A stretch of 42,365 nucleotides of DNA from Abyssisolibacter fermentans (lineage in GTDB: Bacteria > Bacillota > Clostridia > Tissierellales > MCWD3): assembly GCF_001559865.1 (NCBI RefSeq), contig NZ_LOHE01000050.1, forward strand, positions 1-42,365, written 5' to 3'. Each line of letters starts with the position of its first letter. The first letter of the stretch is position 1. The position numbers and the translations under genes were made by a program. Below the pieces are notes generated by a model. That model had not been told where the DNA came from, did not search any database, and saw nothing but the letters and a program-made list of their open reading frames with translations. Shown piece after piece: positions 23,217 through 32,813 of the stretch.

Positions 23217-25796
23217 ATGACTAAAAAAATCTATCATTTTAGGGCGGAAGATAATCCGAAATTGAATGAAGTTGGTGGAAAGGCTAAAGCACTTATAGAA
23301 ACTACAAGAGCAGGTTTTCCAGTTCCATCTGGTTTTGCCTTGTCTGTTGATTTTTTTAATCCGTGGCTTCAAGAAATTAAAGATTCAAGTGAATGGTCAG
23401 AATTACTTTTAAATGTGACAAGAGAACAGTGTAAAGTAATAAAATCAAAAGCAGCACAGTTAATGTTTAATGAACAACAAAAGATAGAAATTGGAAAAGC
23501 TTTAAACCAATTTGAATCAGGTACTGTTTATGCTGTTCGTTCATCTTCGCCAGAAGAAGACTTGGAAGGTACTAGCTTTGCTGGCATGTATGAGACGTTG
23601 CTTGGTGTAACAAAAAACAGGCTTGAAAGAGCTATAGCTTCAGCGTTTTCATCTTGTTTTAATTTTAGGGTTATGGAATATAAAAAGCAAAACAACATAA
23701 ATCTTGAAAACACATGCATAGCTGTTGTGGTTCAAAGACAAATTGCTTCGGATGTGAGCGGTGTAGGTTTTTCACTTAATCCAAATAACAATTGTTATGA
23801 TGAAGTTATAATTAATGCTTCTTTTGGACTTGGAGAAAGTATAGTATCAGGAATCGTAACACCTGATACTTATGTTGTGGATAGTTTGAAAAATGAAATT
23901 ATTGAAAAGATAGTAGGGGATAAACAAACTGCACTGTGGCTTAAAGATGATGGCGGTACTATCCAAAAAGATAATCACAATTTGAAAGATCAGGCACTTG
24001 CTGATATACAGATCTTAAAGCTATCAAGACTTATTAAAAAATGTGAAAAGCATTATGGAAAGCCAATGGATACTGAATGGGCTTTTGAAAACAATAAATT
24101 ATATTTATTACAATCAAGACCTATTACAACTTACATTCCGTTATTTGACGAACTTATAACAAAACCTTTAGAGAAGAAAAAAATTTATATTGATGTAATG
24201 GGACTTACACAAGGGTTTACAGAGAGTATGTCTGTTCTTGGTATGGATCTATGGGCTAGAATTATAAATGAGTTAAAAGGTGGTATTATGCCAACTTCGA
24301 TAGATGGAGGTATGCCATCTATTCATGGAAGACAATATGTTAATGTTTCTAATCTCATGGCAGGTTGGGGTTCTTTTGCAACTAAAAAGTTTATTGAAAG
24401 TTATGATGAGAATGTCAAAAAAATATTTGCTGACATAGATTTAGTCAAAGAATATAAACCTGTTAGAATGCCTAAAGCTATGAAAAAAACAAAATTAAAT
24501 ATGTTAAAAATGACTTTTAGAATGATGCCATCGACAATAAGAGCAAAATTTTCTGATTATAAAAAAGTTGTTAAAGAATATAATATTACAGCAGATAACA
24601 TATTATCACATCTTAAGAAATTAAACTCAAAGAAAAAATTCAGTGAAATAGTTGATTTTACAATGAAAGACCTTGAAACTATTATGAATGTAGCAGGATT
24701 AATGCTCACAGGAATGGCGGCATTTGCTTCTATCAAAAAAATGTTTAAAGGTAAGGATGTAGAAAAACTTGTAACTGCACTAGGTATGGATTTAGATGGC
24801 AATCCAACTAGTCAAATGGGTCATTTGTTATTTAAACTTGCTTCTTATGATGAGTTTCAGCTAACTAAATCAGTAGATGAGTTTATGACAAAAATCAAAG
24901 AAAGATCGTATTCAAAAGAGTTTATGAACGATTATGTAGAGTATTTAGCTAGATTTGGTGCAAGGGGTTTTATGGAGATAGATGTTGCTTCTAAAAGGGT
25001 ATACGAAGACCCTACGTTGCTATATGAGAAACTTATAAATATCAATGTTAAGGACAGCCAAATTTCAAATGTTAAAGCAAAAAGAAAAGAGGCATATGAA
25101 AAACTGCTAAATGTAGCGAAAAAAGGTGGATTTGATAAAAAGTTTAAGAAACAAGCAGAGATTTATCAGGCAACTTTTGGTTACAGAGAGCATCCAAAAT
25201 ATATAATTGTAATGATATATGCCAAACTTCACGATATTGCACTTGAAATCGGAGAGAAATTTGCTAAGGAGAATAGACTGGAAGATAAATGGCATATATT
25301 TGATCTTCATATAGGTGAAATCACTAAAGCCCAAAATGGTGAAGATATTGATCTTAAAGCTATAAGAGATAAAAACCTTGCGCCTTATAAAAAAGTTGCA
25401 CATATTAAAGATTGGCCACTTGTAATTAATAGCAGAGGTAAGATATTTAAGCCAAAGATTAATGCTGAAGAAGGAGATTTAGTTGGTTCTGCAATAGCTC
25501 CTGGTGTTGTAAGAGGTAGAGCTAAGGTGCTCAGAACTCCATATGAGAAGCCATTAAAGTCAGGTGAGATATTAGTAACAAAAGCAACAGAACCATCATG
25601 GACACCGATTTTTATAAATGCAGCTGGAGTTATTATGGAAGTAGGTGGACCACTTCAGCATGGTGGTATAATAGCCAGGGAGTATGGTATTCCTTGTGTA
25701 AGCGGAATGCTTGGTATTATGGATATTGTCAAAGATGGTGATATGCTTGAAGTTGATGGATCAAATGGAATTGTTAAAATAATTGAAAAATCGTAG
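23217..25796 (+). CDS. PEP synthase/rifampin phosphotransferase-like enzyme
   Basis: An 859-residue protein. Residues 1-310 form the pyruvate phosphate dikinase-type ATP-binding domain (LNEVGGKAKALIETTRAGFP, VYAVRSSSPEEDLEGTSFAG, MDTEWAFENNKLYLLQSRPI). The middle part, about 320-750, is the variable substrate region of the rifampin phosphotransferase group. The C terminus is the swivelling phosphohistidine domain with GGPLQHGGIIAREYGIPCV; the His at about 815 would carry phosphate from ATP to the substrate. Length and three-domain order match Rph (about 865 residues) better than PEP synthase. Control by the adjacent TetR regulator supports a role in drug modification or detoxification, but the substrate is not known and the phosphohistidine loop differs from the usual RTCHA or MLSHG forms. 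Confidence 0.8.
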   Translation: MTKKIYHFRAEDNPKLNEVGGKAKALIETTRAGFPVPSGFALSVDFFNPWLQEIKDSSEWSELLLNVTREQCKVIKSKAAQLMFNEQQKIEIGKALNQFESGTVYAVRSSSPEEDLEGTSFAGMYETLLGVTKNRLERAIASAFSSCFNFRVMEYKKQNNINLENTCIAVVVQRQIASDVSGVGFSLNPNNNCYDEVIINASFGLGESIVSGIVTPDTYVVDSLKNEIIEKIVGDKQTALWLKDDGGTIQKDNHNLKDQALADIQILKLSRLIKKCEKHYGKPMDTEWAFENNKLYLLQSRPITTYIPLFDELITKPLEKKKIYIDVMGLTQGFTESMSVLGMDLWARIINELKGGIMPTSIDGGMPSIHGRQYVNVSNLMAGWGSFATKKFIESYDENVKKIFADIDLVKEYKPVRMPKAMKKTKLNMLKMTFRMMPSTIRAKFSDYKKVVKEYNITADNILSHLKKLNSKKKFSEIVDFTMKDLETIMNVAGLMLTGMAAFASIKKMFKGKDVEKLVTALGMDLDGNPTSQMGHLLFKLASYDEFQLTKSVDEFMTKIKERSYSKEFMNDYVEYLARFGARGFMEIDVASKRVYEDPTLLYEKLININVKDSQISNVKAKRKEAYEKLLNVAKKGGFDKKFKKQAEIYQATFGYREHPKYIIVMIYAKLHDIALEIGEKFAKENRLEDKWHIFDLHIGEITKAQNGEDIDLKAIRDKNLAPYKKVAHIKDWPLVINSRGKIFKPKINAEEGDLVGSAIAPGVVRGRAKVLRTPYEKPLKSGEILVTKATEPSWTPIFINAAGVIMEVGGPLQHGGIIAREYGIPCVSGMLGIMDIVKDGDMLEVDGSNGIVKIIEKS

Positions 25797-25986
25797 AATA
25801 TATTCGAAAATCTATAGCTAATAAATACAGTGCTTTAATAGAAGCCTAAGAAATCAACAATAAATTAATATGAAAAAATATCCAAAAACAGAATAAATAT
25901 CGAATTAAACTGCAAGAATAACAGGGTTTATGGCTAAGATGTAGTTATAAGATGTCAAAGGATCTAAAAACCGTCTCTGTTCTAGT

Positions 25987-26041
25987 AAGTAATAAAAAAT
26001 GACTGAAGCTAGATATGAAGTGTCAGTCATTTTTATTACTT
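25987..26041. terminator. Bidirectional terminator between convergent units
   Basis: AAGTAATAAAAAATGACTGA (25987-26006) pairs with TCAGTCATTTTTATTACTT (26023-26041), with T-rich tails on both strands. It separates the Rph-like gene from the MATE remnant. Nothing else was found in 25800-26260. Confidence 0.7.
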
Positions 26042-26261
26042 ATAATGTGAGGTAAAAGTTATTTGACTAGGATGGATATAGTAAACTAACATTGACCTAA
26101 ATTCTAATTACATTCTTAATTTATCTGGACCAATTTAAGTCGGATTTTCTTGAATCTATTCTACTGAAATCAATTTTTCTTAGTTTTTAGTTAAAATATA
26201 TTAATGCAATGGCCTAAACTGTTGCAATAAGCACTAACTCAGACCATTGTATTTTATTAAG

Positions 26262-26833
26262 CTAATTTCCGTTTAGCTTATATCTATTTTCCTCTTCTTT
26301 TAATTTTCCATTTAATCTAATAGCAAGTATTCCAGTTACTATTATTGTACAAAAGTCTGCAACAGTTTGGCTAAAAATCACTCCATTTAATCCAAATAGC
26401 TTAGGCAATATCATCACAGATGGTATAAGGAATATTCCCTGCCTTGAAAGTGATAACACGAGGACCTCTTTTCCTTTTCCAAGGGCTTGAAATAGTGTAG
26501 CATAGACTTGCTGGAAACCAAATAATGGGAATAACAAACTTATAGCTCTGATGGTTTTTGCTCCAATATCAATTACTTCAGGGTCCTTACTGAATAATGT
26601 AATTATTCCTTCTGCAAAAATCATAAATATCACTGTAACAATTGTAGCAAAAACGGTAGTCCATTTAAGAGATACTTTTATTCTATAGAAACAGCACCAA
26701 TGGCGCTCGTATTACCTAGCATACCAACAAACATTGTATCCACAATATTATAAATAGCATTAACAAGCATGGCTACAATACCAGGCAAAGCAAGTTTTAT
26801 TAATATTTTAGGGATTTTTTCTTCACCCATCAT
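26262..26833 (-). pseudogene. MATE efflux transporter with large internal deletion
   Basis: From 26833 leftward the frame reads MMGEEKIPKILIKLALPG, then NAIYNIVDTMFVGMLGN and TSAIGAVSIE and stops: the first ~50 residues of a MATE family multidrug exporter. Immediately after, in another frame, KVSLKWTTVFATIVTVIFMI, SRQGIFLIPSVMILPKLFG and LNGVIFSQTVADFCTIIV supply the last ~140 residues. About 250 residues between are missing, so the junction near 26683 marks a deletion with frame loss. The neighbouring TetR gene is divergent and may once have controlled it. Confidence 0.85.
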
Positions 26834-26870
26834 TTATAAGGATTGAATTTAATCAAATAATAGGCTATAC

Positions 26871-26898
26871 TATAATACAGACCACTTGGTTTGGTTTA
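26871..26898 (+). promoter_or_regulatory. Possible promoter/operator of the TetR-antiporter pair
   Basis: TATAAT at 26871-26876 lies about 45 bases before the TetR gene. A TTGAAT at 26843 is 22 bases away, too far for a standard -35. ACCACTTGGTTTGGT just after the -10 contains an imperfect ACCA...TGGT dyad that could be the operator. Confidence 0.35.
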
Positions 26899-26919
26899 TG
26901 AATATAGTAGAAGAAGGTG

Positions 26920-27546
26920 ATGAAATTAAATAGAGATCAACAAAATAAAATAAGTAGAGAAAGAATTTTAACAGCAAGTTTAAAGGAGTTTGGAGAAAAA
27001 GATTATTCGTCAGCATCTATCAATAATATTTGTAAGAATCATAACATTTCAAAGGGTTTATTATTTCACTATTACAAAAATAAGGATGAAATTTTTCTTC
27101 TTTGTGTAGAAAAGCTTTTTATTGATTTAAGTGGCTATTTAAAAGAAAACTTTCAATTTAGTCATTCAAATATGGAAGAAAATTTAAGGGCTTATGTTAA
27201 AAAAAGATTTGAATTTTTTAAGAAATTCCCTTATTATAAGCAGATATTTTATACAGCTACATTTAATCCACCAAAACATTTGATATACGAGATTAATACA
27301 TTAAGAAAACCAATGAATGAAATAAATAAATATTTTTGGCGTGAAATTATAAGTGATCTAAATATGAAACCTAATATTATTAAAGAAGATGTTATAGAAG
27401 TAATCATAGGGTTAGGAAATTATTTACACAAGAAAATTCAATATGATAATTTACAACATGCTGTAGAAAAATTTAGTATGGTCGAGAAATATACAAAAGA
27501 ATATGTAGATTTGCTCAACATGATTTTTTATGGGATTGTTGAATAA
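26920..27546 (+). CDS. TetR/AcrR family regulator
   Basis: A 208-residue regulator with an N-terminal TetR DNA-binding domain (RERILTASLKEFGEKDYSSA, INNICKNHNISKGLLFHYYK, recognition helix KGLLFHYYKNKDE) and a helical C-terminal domain. ATG at 26920 is taken as the start; a GTG lies one codon upstream and the ribosome binding site AGAAGG is unusually close. It is 21 bases before a cation:proton antiporter gene, so the two are almost certainly cotranscribed. It resembles the TetR regulator at 22562 in its helix-turn-helix, suggesting related operators. Confidence 0.88.
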   Translation: MKLNRDQQNKISRERILTASLKEFGEKDYSSASINNICKNHNISKGLLFHYYKNKDEIFLLCVEKLFIDLSGYLKENFQFSHSNMEENLRAYVKKRFEFFKKFPYYKQIFYTATFNPPKHLIYEINTLRKPMNEINKYFWREIISDLNMKPNIIKEDVIEVIIGLGNYLHKKIQYDNLQHAVEKFSMVEKYTKEYVDLLNMIFYGIVE

Positions 27547-27567
27547 ATTTTTGGAGGAAAGAGAGAA

Positions 27568-28830
27568 ATGACAAAAGAAATATTATTATTGTTTGTTTTT
27601 ATTGCCATTGCAATAATGGTAGGTAAATTAGTTGCAAAAGTTAAGATGCCAGCAATTTTAGGATGGCTTTTGACAGGAATGTTAATAGGGCCATATGCAT
27701 TTGGATGGTTAAGTAACAGTATAATGGATAGTACATGGTTTCATATTATCAGTAGTATTTGTGAAATAGTAGCAGGACTGTTTATTGGTACTGAATTAAT
27801 CTGGAAAGATTTAAAAAAATCAGGGAAGCAAATTTTAACTATATGCTTTACTGAAGCATTTGGTGCTTTTTTGATTGTAACATTGGCTTTTGGATGTATA
27901 TTTGCGGTTATGGATATTCCGATTTATTTAGCGTTTATTTTTGGTGCAATTGCATTAGCAACAGCACCAGCACCTTCGTTATCGATTATTAATGAGTATA
28001 AGACAAAAGGACCAGTGACGAGCACGCTTATGCCGTTAGCTATCTTAGATGATGTAATTGCATTAATTGTTTTCTTTATGATAATAGGAACCATATCAAA
28101 TATTTTAGCTGGTGGCGGTCTTCCGCTTTATTATGCACCACTTATGATTGTTTTATCGATTATAGTAGGTATCGTAATGGGATTCTTAGCTTCATTTGTA
28201 CTTAGAAAAGAAGTTGATAAAAAAAGTACTATTTTATTAGTATTAGCATGTGTGATGATAACAACTGGAATCGGTATGTACATTAATGAGTATCTTTTGC
28301 CAGAACCAATGATGAATTTAATGTTAATAGGTGTAGTTTTTTCAGCTACTTTTGCAAATATGATACCAAGAAAAAGATTAGATAAAATAAGGGAACATAT
28401 AAATACAGTGGTAATATTATCGATGATTATTCTTATTATTAACTTAGGTGCACCATTAGATTTTCATTTAATTCTAGGGGCAGGACTATTTACAGTAATC
28501 TATATAATATCTCGTGCAATTGGTAAATTAGGGGGAGCTTATATTGGAGCTGTGATTTCTAGAGCACCTGTAACTGTTAAAAAATATTTAGGGTTTACGT
28601 TACTACCACACTCAGGTGTTTCTTTAATTTTCACTGGGATTGCAGTTAATATGCTTATACAACCTGCACCAGAGTATGCTGAAATTGTACAAGGAACGAT
28701 TGCGGCAGCTGCTGTTATCAATGAAGTGATAGCAGTGATATTAGCAAAACAAGGATTCAAACGTGCTGGGGAATTAGATAATGGAAAGAATATTGAACTG
28801 AATACTAAGAGTATTATAAAAGCTTCATAA
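27568..28830 (+). CDS. Cation:proton antiporter (CPA family)
   Basis: A 420-residue membrane protein with about twelve helices and no cytoplasmic regulatory domain. It begins with the usual GKLVAKVKMPAILGWLLTGM and LIGPYAFGW segment of the Na+/H+ exchanger superfamily, has ATAPAPSLSIINEYKTKGPV in place of the more common ATSPA unwound helix, and LPLAILDD-like PLAILDDVIAL with the paired Asp residues (DD) that carry ions. The later LPHSGVSLIFTGIAVNML is also typical. GGAGG precedes the ATG. Likely function is sodium or potassium export in exchange for protons, under the control of the TetR gene next to it. The substrate ion is not determined. Confidence 0.85.
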   Translation: MTKEILLLFVFIAIAIMVGKLVAKVKMPAILGWLLTGMLIGPYAFGWLSNSIMDSTWFHIISSICEIVAGLFIGTELIWKDLKKSGKQILTICFTEAFGAFLIVTLAFGCIFAVMDIPIYLAFIFGAIALATAPAPSLSIINEYKTKGPVTSTLMPLAILDDVIALIVFFMIIGTISNILAGGGLPLYYAPLMIVLSIIVGIVMGFLASFVLRKEVDKKSTILLVLACVMITTGIGMYINEYLLPEPMMNLMLIGVVFSATFANMIPRKRLDKIREHINTVVILSMIILIINLGAPLDFHLILGAGLFTVIYIISRAIGKLGGAYIGAVISRAPVTVKKYLGFTLLPHSGVSLIFTGIAVNMLIQPAPEYAEIVQGTIAAAAVINEVIAVILAKQGFKRAGELDNGKNIELNTKSIIKAS

Positions 28831-28926
28831 TTAGGAATGATAAATAATCGTTGTATAATATGAAAATTAATGCAAATACAAAGGGGTACTAGGCATTTAG
28901 GTGCTATTGTATCAGATTATTTGCAA

Positions 28927-28973
28927 AGCAAGGGGACGTCAGATTACGTTAAGTAGTTTGCCGTCCCCTTGCT
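28927..28973. repeat. GGGACG inverted repeat, possible terminator
   Basis: AGCAAGGGGACG (28927-28938) is the exact complement of CGTCCCCTTGCT (28962-28973). It is GC-rich for this region and belongs to the GGGACGG repeat family. It may terminate the antiporter transcript. Nothing else is evident in 28840-29300. Confidence 0.6.
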
Positions 28974-29314
28974 ATAGATGAAGCAAAGACCGATTTTTGT
29001 CATCTTGAAATTTTTACTCTATCCACAAACTCACAAACTGTTGTTATTATTATTCCTTAATAGGCATTCTATAATAAGTGATGTTACAAAATAATTCATA
29101 ATTATTAAATTATTATAATTTAATATCTCTTTTTAAATAGGTGGGGACGTGTTGTGTAGAAAATTAAGCCTAATTTACTTGAGTTTATATAAAAGACTTG
29201 TTGTTTTTTTGCAAATTTATTAAATAAACTGATATAATAAAATAACTATGTAATTATCATAATTCAGATATTGAAATATAGAATAATTTAGGAGAAAGAA
29301 TAGGTGCGAAATTT

Positions 29315-30223
29315 ATGAAATTTATAGATTGCAATGAATATATAAAAATAGAATATGAATCTGAATTCAATTTTGACCATTGTATGGTATATCTTGATAG
29401 ATCAGATATCGAATGTATGCATAGAGTCAAAGATAATGAACTTTATAAATTAATTAAAGTTGATAATATATTAATACTATTTAAAGTTATAGCTGAAAAT
29501 AACGCAATTAAAATTTCATTTCTAAATACTATTCCAACTATGTTAATAAAAGAAAAAATAGCGAGATATGTTTGGAGTATGTTTGATTTAGATACTGATA
29601 TTCAACAATTCTATGATAAAGTTAAAGAAGATAAAATTTTAAAAATACTTATTAACAGATATAGAGGTTTACGAATAATAAAAATTAATGACTTATTTGA
29701 AGGATTATGTTGGGCTATTATAGGGCAGCAAATAAACTTGAAATTTGCTTACACATTAAAGAAAAGACTTGTTGAAAAATATGGCGAAAAGCTTACCTTT
29801 GAAGGTATTAACTATTTTATATTTCCTACACCAGACATAATATCTCAAATAAAAGTCGAAGATCTAAGAAAATTGCAATTTACAAAAAGAAAGTCTGAAT
29901 ATTTAATTGGAGTTGCCAAATTGTTTGATGATGGAACTATAAACAAGCAAAAACTGTTACTCCAAAATGACTATAAAAAAATACACAATGTTTTAACTTC
30001 AATAAGAGGAATAGGTAATTGGACAGCTGATTATACAATTCTTAAGTGTCTTAATATTAATTGTGCTTTTCCAATAGCAGATGCAGGTATTCACAATGCT
30101 TTGAAGATTATTTTAAATACATCTGAAAAACCAACATTAGATGAAATACGTATTATGTCAGAAAATTGGCAAGGATGGGAAGCTTACGCTACATTTTACA
30201 TTTGGAGGTATCTTTATGATTGA
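29315..30223 (+). CDS. alkA: DNA-3-methyladenine glycosylase II (AlkA-like)
   Basis: A 302-residue HhH-GPD glycosylase. The first ~110 residues form the AlkA N-terminal domain (YIKIEYESEFNFDHCMVYLD); then LFEGLCWAIIGQQINLKFAY, SIRGIGNWTADYTILKCL (helix-hairpin-helix) and FPIADAGIHNAL with the catalytic Asp follow the AlkA order. It removes 3-methylpurines and other alkylated bases from DNA in the cytoplasm. It has no Fe-S cluster loop, unlike the glycosylase at 18800. Its last eight bases overlap the start of the alkyltransferase gene, so the two alkylation repair proteins are made together. Confidence 0.9.
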   Translation: MKFIDCNEYIKIEYESEFNFDHCMVYLDRSDIECMHRVKDNELYKLIKVDNILILFKVIAENNAIKISFLNTIPTMLIKEKIARYVWSMFDLDTDIQQFYDKVKEDKILKILINRYRGLRIIKINDLFEGLCWAIIGQQINLKFAYTLKKRLVEKYGEKLTFEGINYFIFPTPDIISQIKVEDLRKLQFTKRKSEYLIGVAKLFDDGTINKQKLLLQNDYKKIHNVLTSIRGIGNWTADYTILKCLNINCAFPIADAGIHNALKIILNTSEKPTLDEIRIMSENWQGWEAYATFYIWRYLYD

Positions 30224-30680
30224 AAAATTCTATGGGTATTATCGTTCGGTAATTGGCTTAATTGAAATAATATGCACAGAAAATGAAGTAATATCTGTTA
30301 TATTTGTTGATAGCCCAAATTATGAAACAAAAGAAAATAAAATAGTAAAGGAAGTGATTAATCAGCTAGACGAATATTTTAATGGGAAAAGAAAAATATT
30401 TAATTTACCTCTTAAAGTTGATGGTACTAAATTTCAAAATGAAACATGGTATGAATTATTGAAAATTCCATATGGAACAACGATAACATATAAAGATATG
30501 GCAATAGCTTTAGGTAATCCTAAAGCATCAAGAGCAGTAGGAAATGCCAATGGTAAAAATAAAATATGGATAATAATACCTTGTCATAGAGTTATAGGTG
30601 CAAAAGGAAAACTTACAGGGTATGCAGGTGGAATTGAGAGGAAGAAATGGTTAATTGAACATGAAATAAAAAACAAATAG
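30216..30680 (+). CDS. ogt: Methylated-DNA-[protein]-cysteine S-methyltransferase
   Basis: A 154-residue O6-alkylguanine DNA alkyltransferase. WIIIPCHRVIGAKGKLTGYA contains the PCHRV active site whose Cys accepts the alkyl group; YGTTITYKDMAIALGNPKAS and RAVGNANGKN form the DNA-binding helices. The ATG at 30216 is preceded by GGAGGT inside the alkA coding region, and the start overlaps alkA by eight bases; an open frame extends upstream but lies within alkA. The protein transfers methyl groups from O6-methylguanine to itself in a single-use reaction. Confidence 0.93.
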   Translation: MIEKFYGYYRSVIGLIEIICTENEVISVIFVDSPNYETKENKIVKEVINQLDEYFNGKRKIFNLPLKVDGTKFQNETWYELLKIPYGTTITYKDMAIALGNPKASRAVGNANGKNKIWIIIPCHRVIGAKGKLTGYAGGIERKKWLIEHEIKNK

Positions 30681-30696
30681 AAGATGATATAATCCT

Positions 30697-31170
30697 GTTG
30701 AAAAACACTGCCCATAATATATCAATCAATAATCAAAAAAGGATATTGATATATTATGGGGGTGTTTATATGCTTAATACTGTGTACAAACAGAGTCTAT
30801 ATTTAATAATATAATTAAAATACCATAAAATCATTTATTAAGCAAATTACACAAGTGGTTGGCTTTATTTTTGTCGATGAAATAATGAAAAAAATCAATC
30901 AATGTATAGATAAAAGAGATAATAAAAAGATTTCACCGAATGACCAAAGCCAGAGGATTTGGTCTAAAAAGCGTGTTAACACAAATGAAATTAATGACTT
31001 TAACTATAAATCTAAAGAGAATAGCAAAGCTTTTCTCTAAAATAACTACTATTAATATTATGTTTTTAATAGTACTAGAAAGATATTTAAGAAATAATCC
31101 AATTAATAAAAGTTTTAATAAAATTTACCGTAAAAGTTGCTAATGATGATGTTTAGACAAATGAAAAAGA
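30697..31170 (+). mobile_element. IS1182-family remnant with both ends, middle deleted
   Basis: The left end at 30697-30770 contains a long hairpin (CCCATAATATATCAAT against ATTGATATATTATGGG) followed by an ATG and the first transposase codons (MLNTVYKQ-like). From about 30935 the frame ARGFGLKSVLTQMKLMTLTI and NLKRIAKLF matches the C-terminal end of IS1182 transposases. The catalytic middle is absent. Nothing else coding was found up to 31620. Confidence 0.65.
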
Positions 31171-31632
31171 ATAAAATGCAGAAAATGATTTAATTGTAAA
31201 TATTCGCTAAATAAAAACAATACTTTACAAATATATTGAATAATTAAGCATAATATGATATATTTGTTAATATAGAGAAAGCTATTTAAGTAAAACAAAT
31301 AGTATTTCAAGATTCAATAATATCTAAAAAATAGAAATGCTTTGTAGAATGAAGTTGTAAAATAGACCTTTATAAGAAAGTGAAAATATTGACTGATAAA
31401 CCGTATGTAAATAAATAAGGGGACAGGATAGGCATTTGCATAAGTTATGATTATAAAGGATAGTTGAGAACAAGATGATTTTAATAGCTAAATATACAAT
31501 ATAAATACAATTTTTAATGTTGAATTACAAAGTATAAATGGAAAGAAAATTAAAAGCAATAATGAATATCAGAAAAATTGCAAGTGTAATAGAATTTACG
31601 GCTAGGATTTACATATCAAATTTCAAACAGCT

Positions 31633-31663
31633 GAACCGTCCCTTCAAGGATTGATGGTATAAT
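31633..31663 (+). promoter_or_regulatory. hpt promoter beside a GGGACGG-family repeat
   Basis: TATAAT at 31658-31663 with TG at 31655-31656 makes an extended -10. The -35 region overlaps GAACCGTCCC (31633-31642), the reverse complement of the dispersed GGGACGGTTC repeat. Start of transcription would be about 28 bases before the hpt ATG. Confidence 0.5.
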
Positions 31664-31697
31664 CTGTTTGACATAATTCAGAAAGAGAGGGAAAAAT

Positions 31698-32234
31698 ATG
31701 TTAAATGATGTTAAAGAAGTACTTTTTTCCGAAGAAGATATAGCAGCTAAAGTAACAGAACTTGGCGCTCAGATTTCTAAGGATTTTGCTGGTAAGGAAT
31801 TAGTTGTTATAGGTGTATTAAAAGGAGCCAATGTTTTTGTTGCTGATTTAATTAGAAAAATGACTATTCCAATAGAGTTAGATTTCATGGCAATGTCAAG
31901 TTATGGATCTTCTACAGAAAGTTCAGGTGTTGTAAAAATTCTAAAAGATTTAGATAAAGGTATTGAAGGCAAGAACGTATTAATAGTCGAGGATATTATT
32001 GATACGGGCTTGACGTTAAGTTATTTAACTGACAATTTAAAATCGAGAGGTGCAGAGCAAATCAAGATATGTACTCTATTAGATAAACCAGGAAGAAGAA
32101 AAGCACATATCGATGTTAAATATAAGGGCTTTGATATACCAGATGAATTTGTAGTAGGATATGGTATTGATTTTGCTGAGAAGTATAGAAATTTACCTTT
32201 TGTAGGTATCTTAAAAGAGGAAACTTATCAATAA
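31698..32234 (+). CDS. hpt: Hypoxanthine phosphoribosyltransferase
   Basis: A 178-residue purine salvage enzyme that makes IMP or GMP from hypoxanthine or guanine and PRPP in the cytoplasm. VLIVEDIIDTGLTLSYL is the PRPP-binding motif; VVIGVLKGANVFVADLIR and LDFMAMSSYGSSTESSG are also diagnostic, and FVVGYGIDFAEKYRNLPFVG closes the active site. AGAGAGGG precedes the ATG. It stands alone here between IS fragments, not in the usual tilS-hpt-ftsH order, so this may be a second copy or a displaced one. Confidence 0.95.
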   Translation: MLNDVKEVLFSEEDIAAKVTELGAQISKDFAGKELVVIGVLKGANVFVADLIRKMTIPIELDFMAMSSYGSSTESSGVVKILKDLDKGIEGKNVLIVEDIIDTGLTLSYLTDNLKSRGAEQIKICTLLDKPGRRKAHIDVKYKGFDIPDEFVVGYGIDFAEKYRNLPFVGILKEETYQ

Positions 32235-32306
32235 GAAATAATATAAAATATTAAAGTTATTATAAAACAAACGTAAAACTAATACAGTGACGGTTTTGAG
32301 AAAACA

Positions 32307-32455
32307 GAAAAACACTTCCTATGATATGCAAATTCAAAAGATTTTTCATGTAAATCATGTAGAATTATATATTATGGAGGTGTTTTTGTATGCTTAAAAC
32401 TTTGTACAAACAACAGAGTATATTTCAATAATATATAATAAAATACCAGAGAAGT
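32307..32455 (+). mobile_element. IS1182-family left-end fragment
   Basis: GAAAAACAC at 32307-32315, a hairpin partner ending GGAGGTGTTTTT, an ATG and the first transposase codons (TTTGTACAAACAACAGAG at about 32399) match the copies at 7869 and 30697. It breaks off after about 150 bases, just past ATACCAGAGAA. Confidence 0.65.
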
Positions 32456-32570
32456 AATTTTGCAGATAGCTTCTTTGAGCTAAAATTGTATAACAAAAGT
32501 GAGATGAGGATTTGATATAAACAAAACGTTATTTTTATCAATTATAATCTAATATGTATTTATAATATCA

Positions 32571-32598
32571 AAGCCTAAATTATCTTTAGTTTAGGTTT
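32571..32598 (+). terminator. Weak hairpin
   Basis: AAGCCTAAA (32571-32579) pairs with TTTAGGTTT (32590-32598), followed by ATTGTTTG. It lies 340 bases after hpt with only IS debris between, so it may end read-through from hpt. Confidence 0.35.
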
Positions 32599-32813
32599 AT
32601 TGTTTGTAGTTAACATTTTTCTGTAAAAACCAAGTTATGTAGACTTTATATGTAGAAATTTAAAGTAAGCAAATATTAAGGTTTATGAAAGTTTATAGTA
32701 AGAATTCATTGTTAAAATATGAGTATAAGTAAACAGACAAACCAAGAGTTTAGTGAATAATGGAAATTGCAGTGTTTACTTAAATGATTTTATATGTTAG
32801 TATTAATTACATT

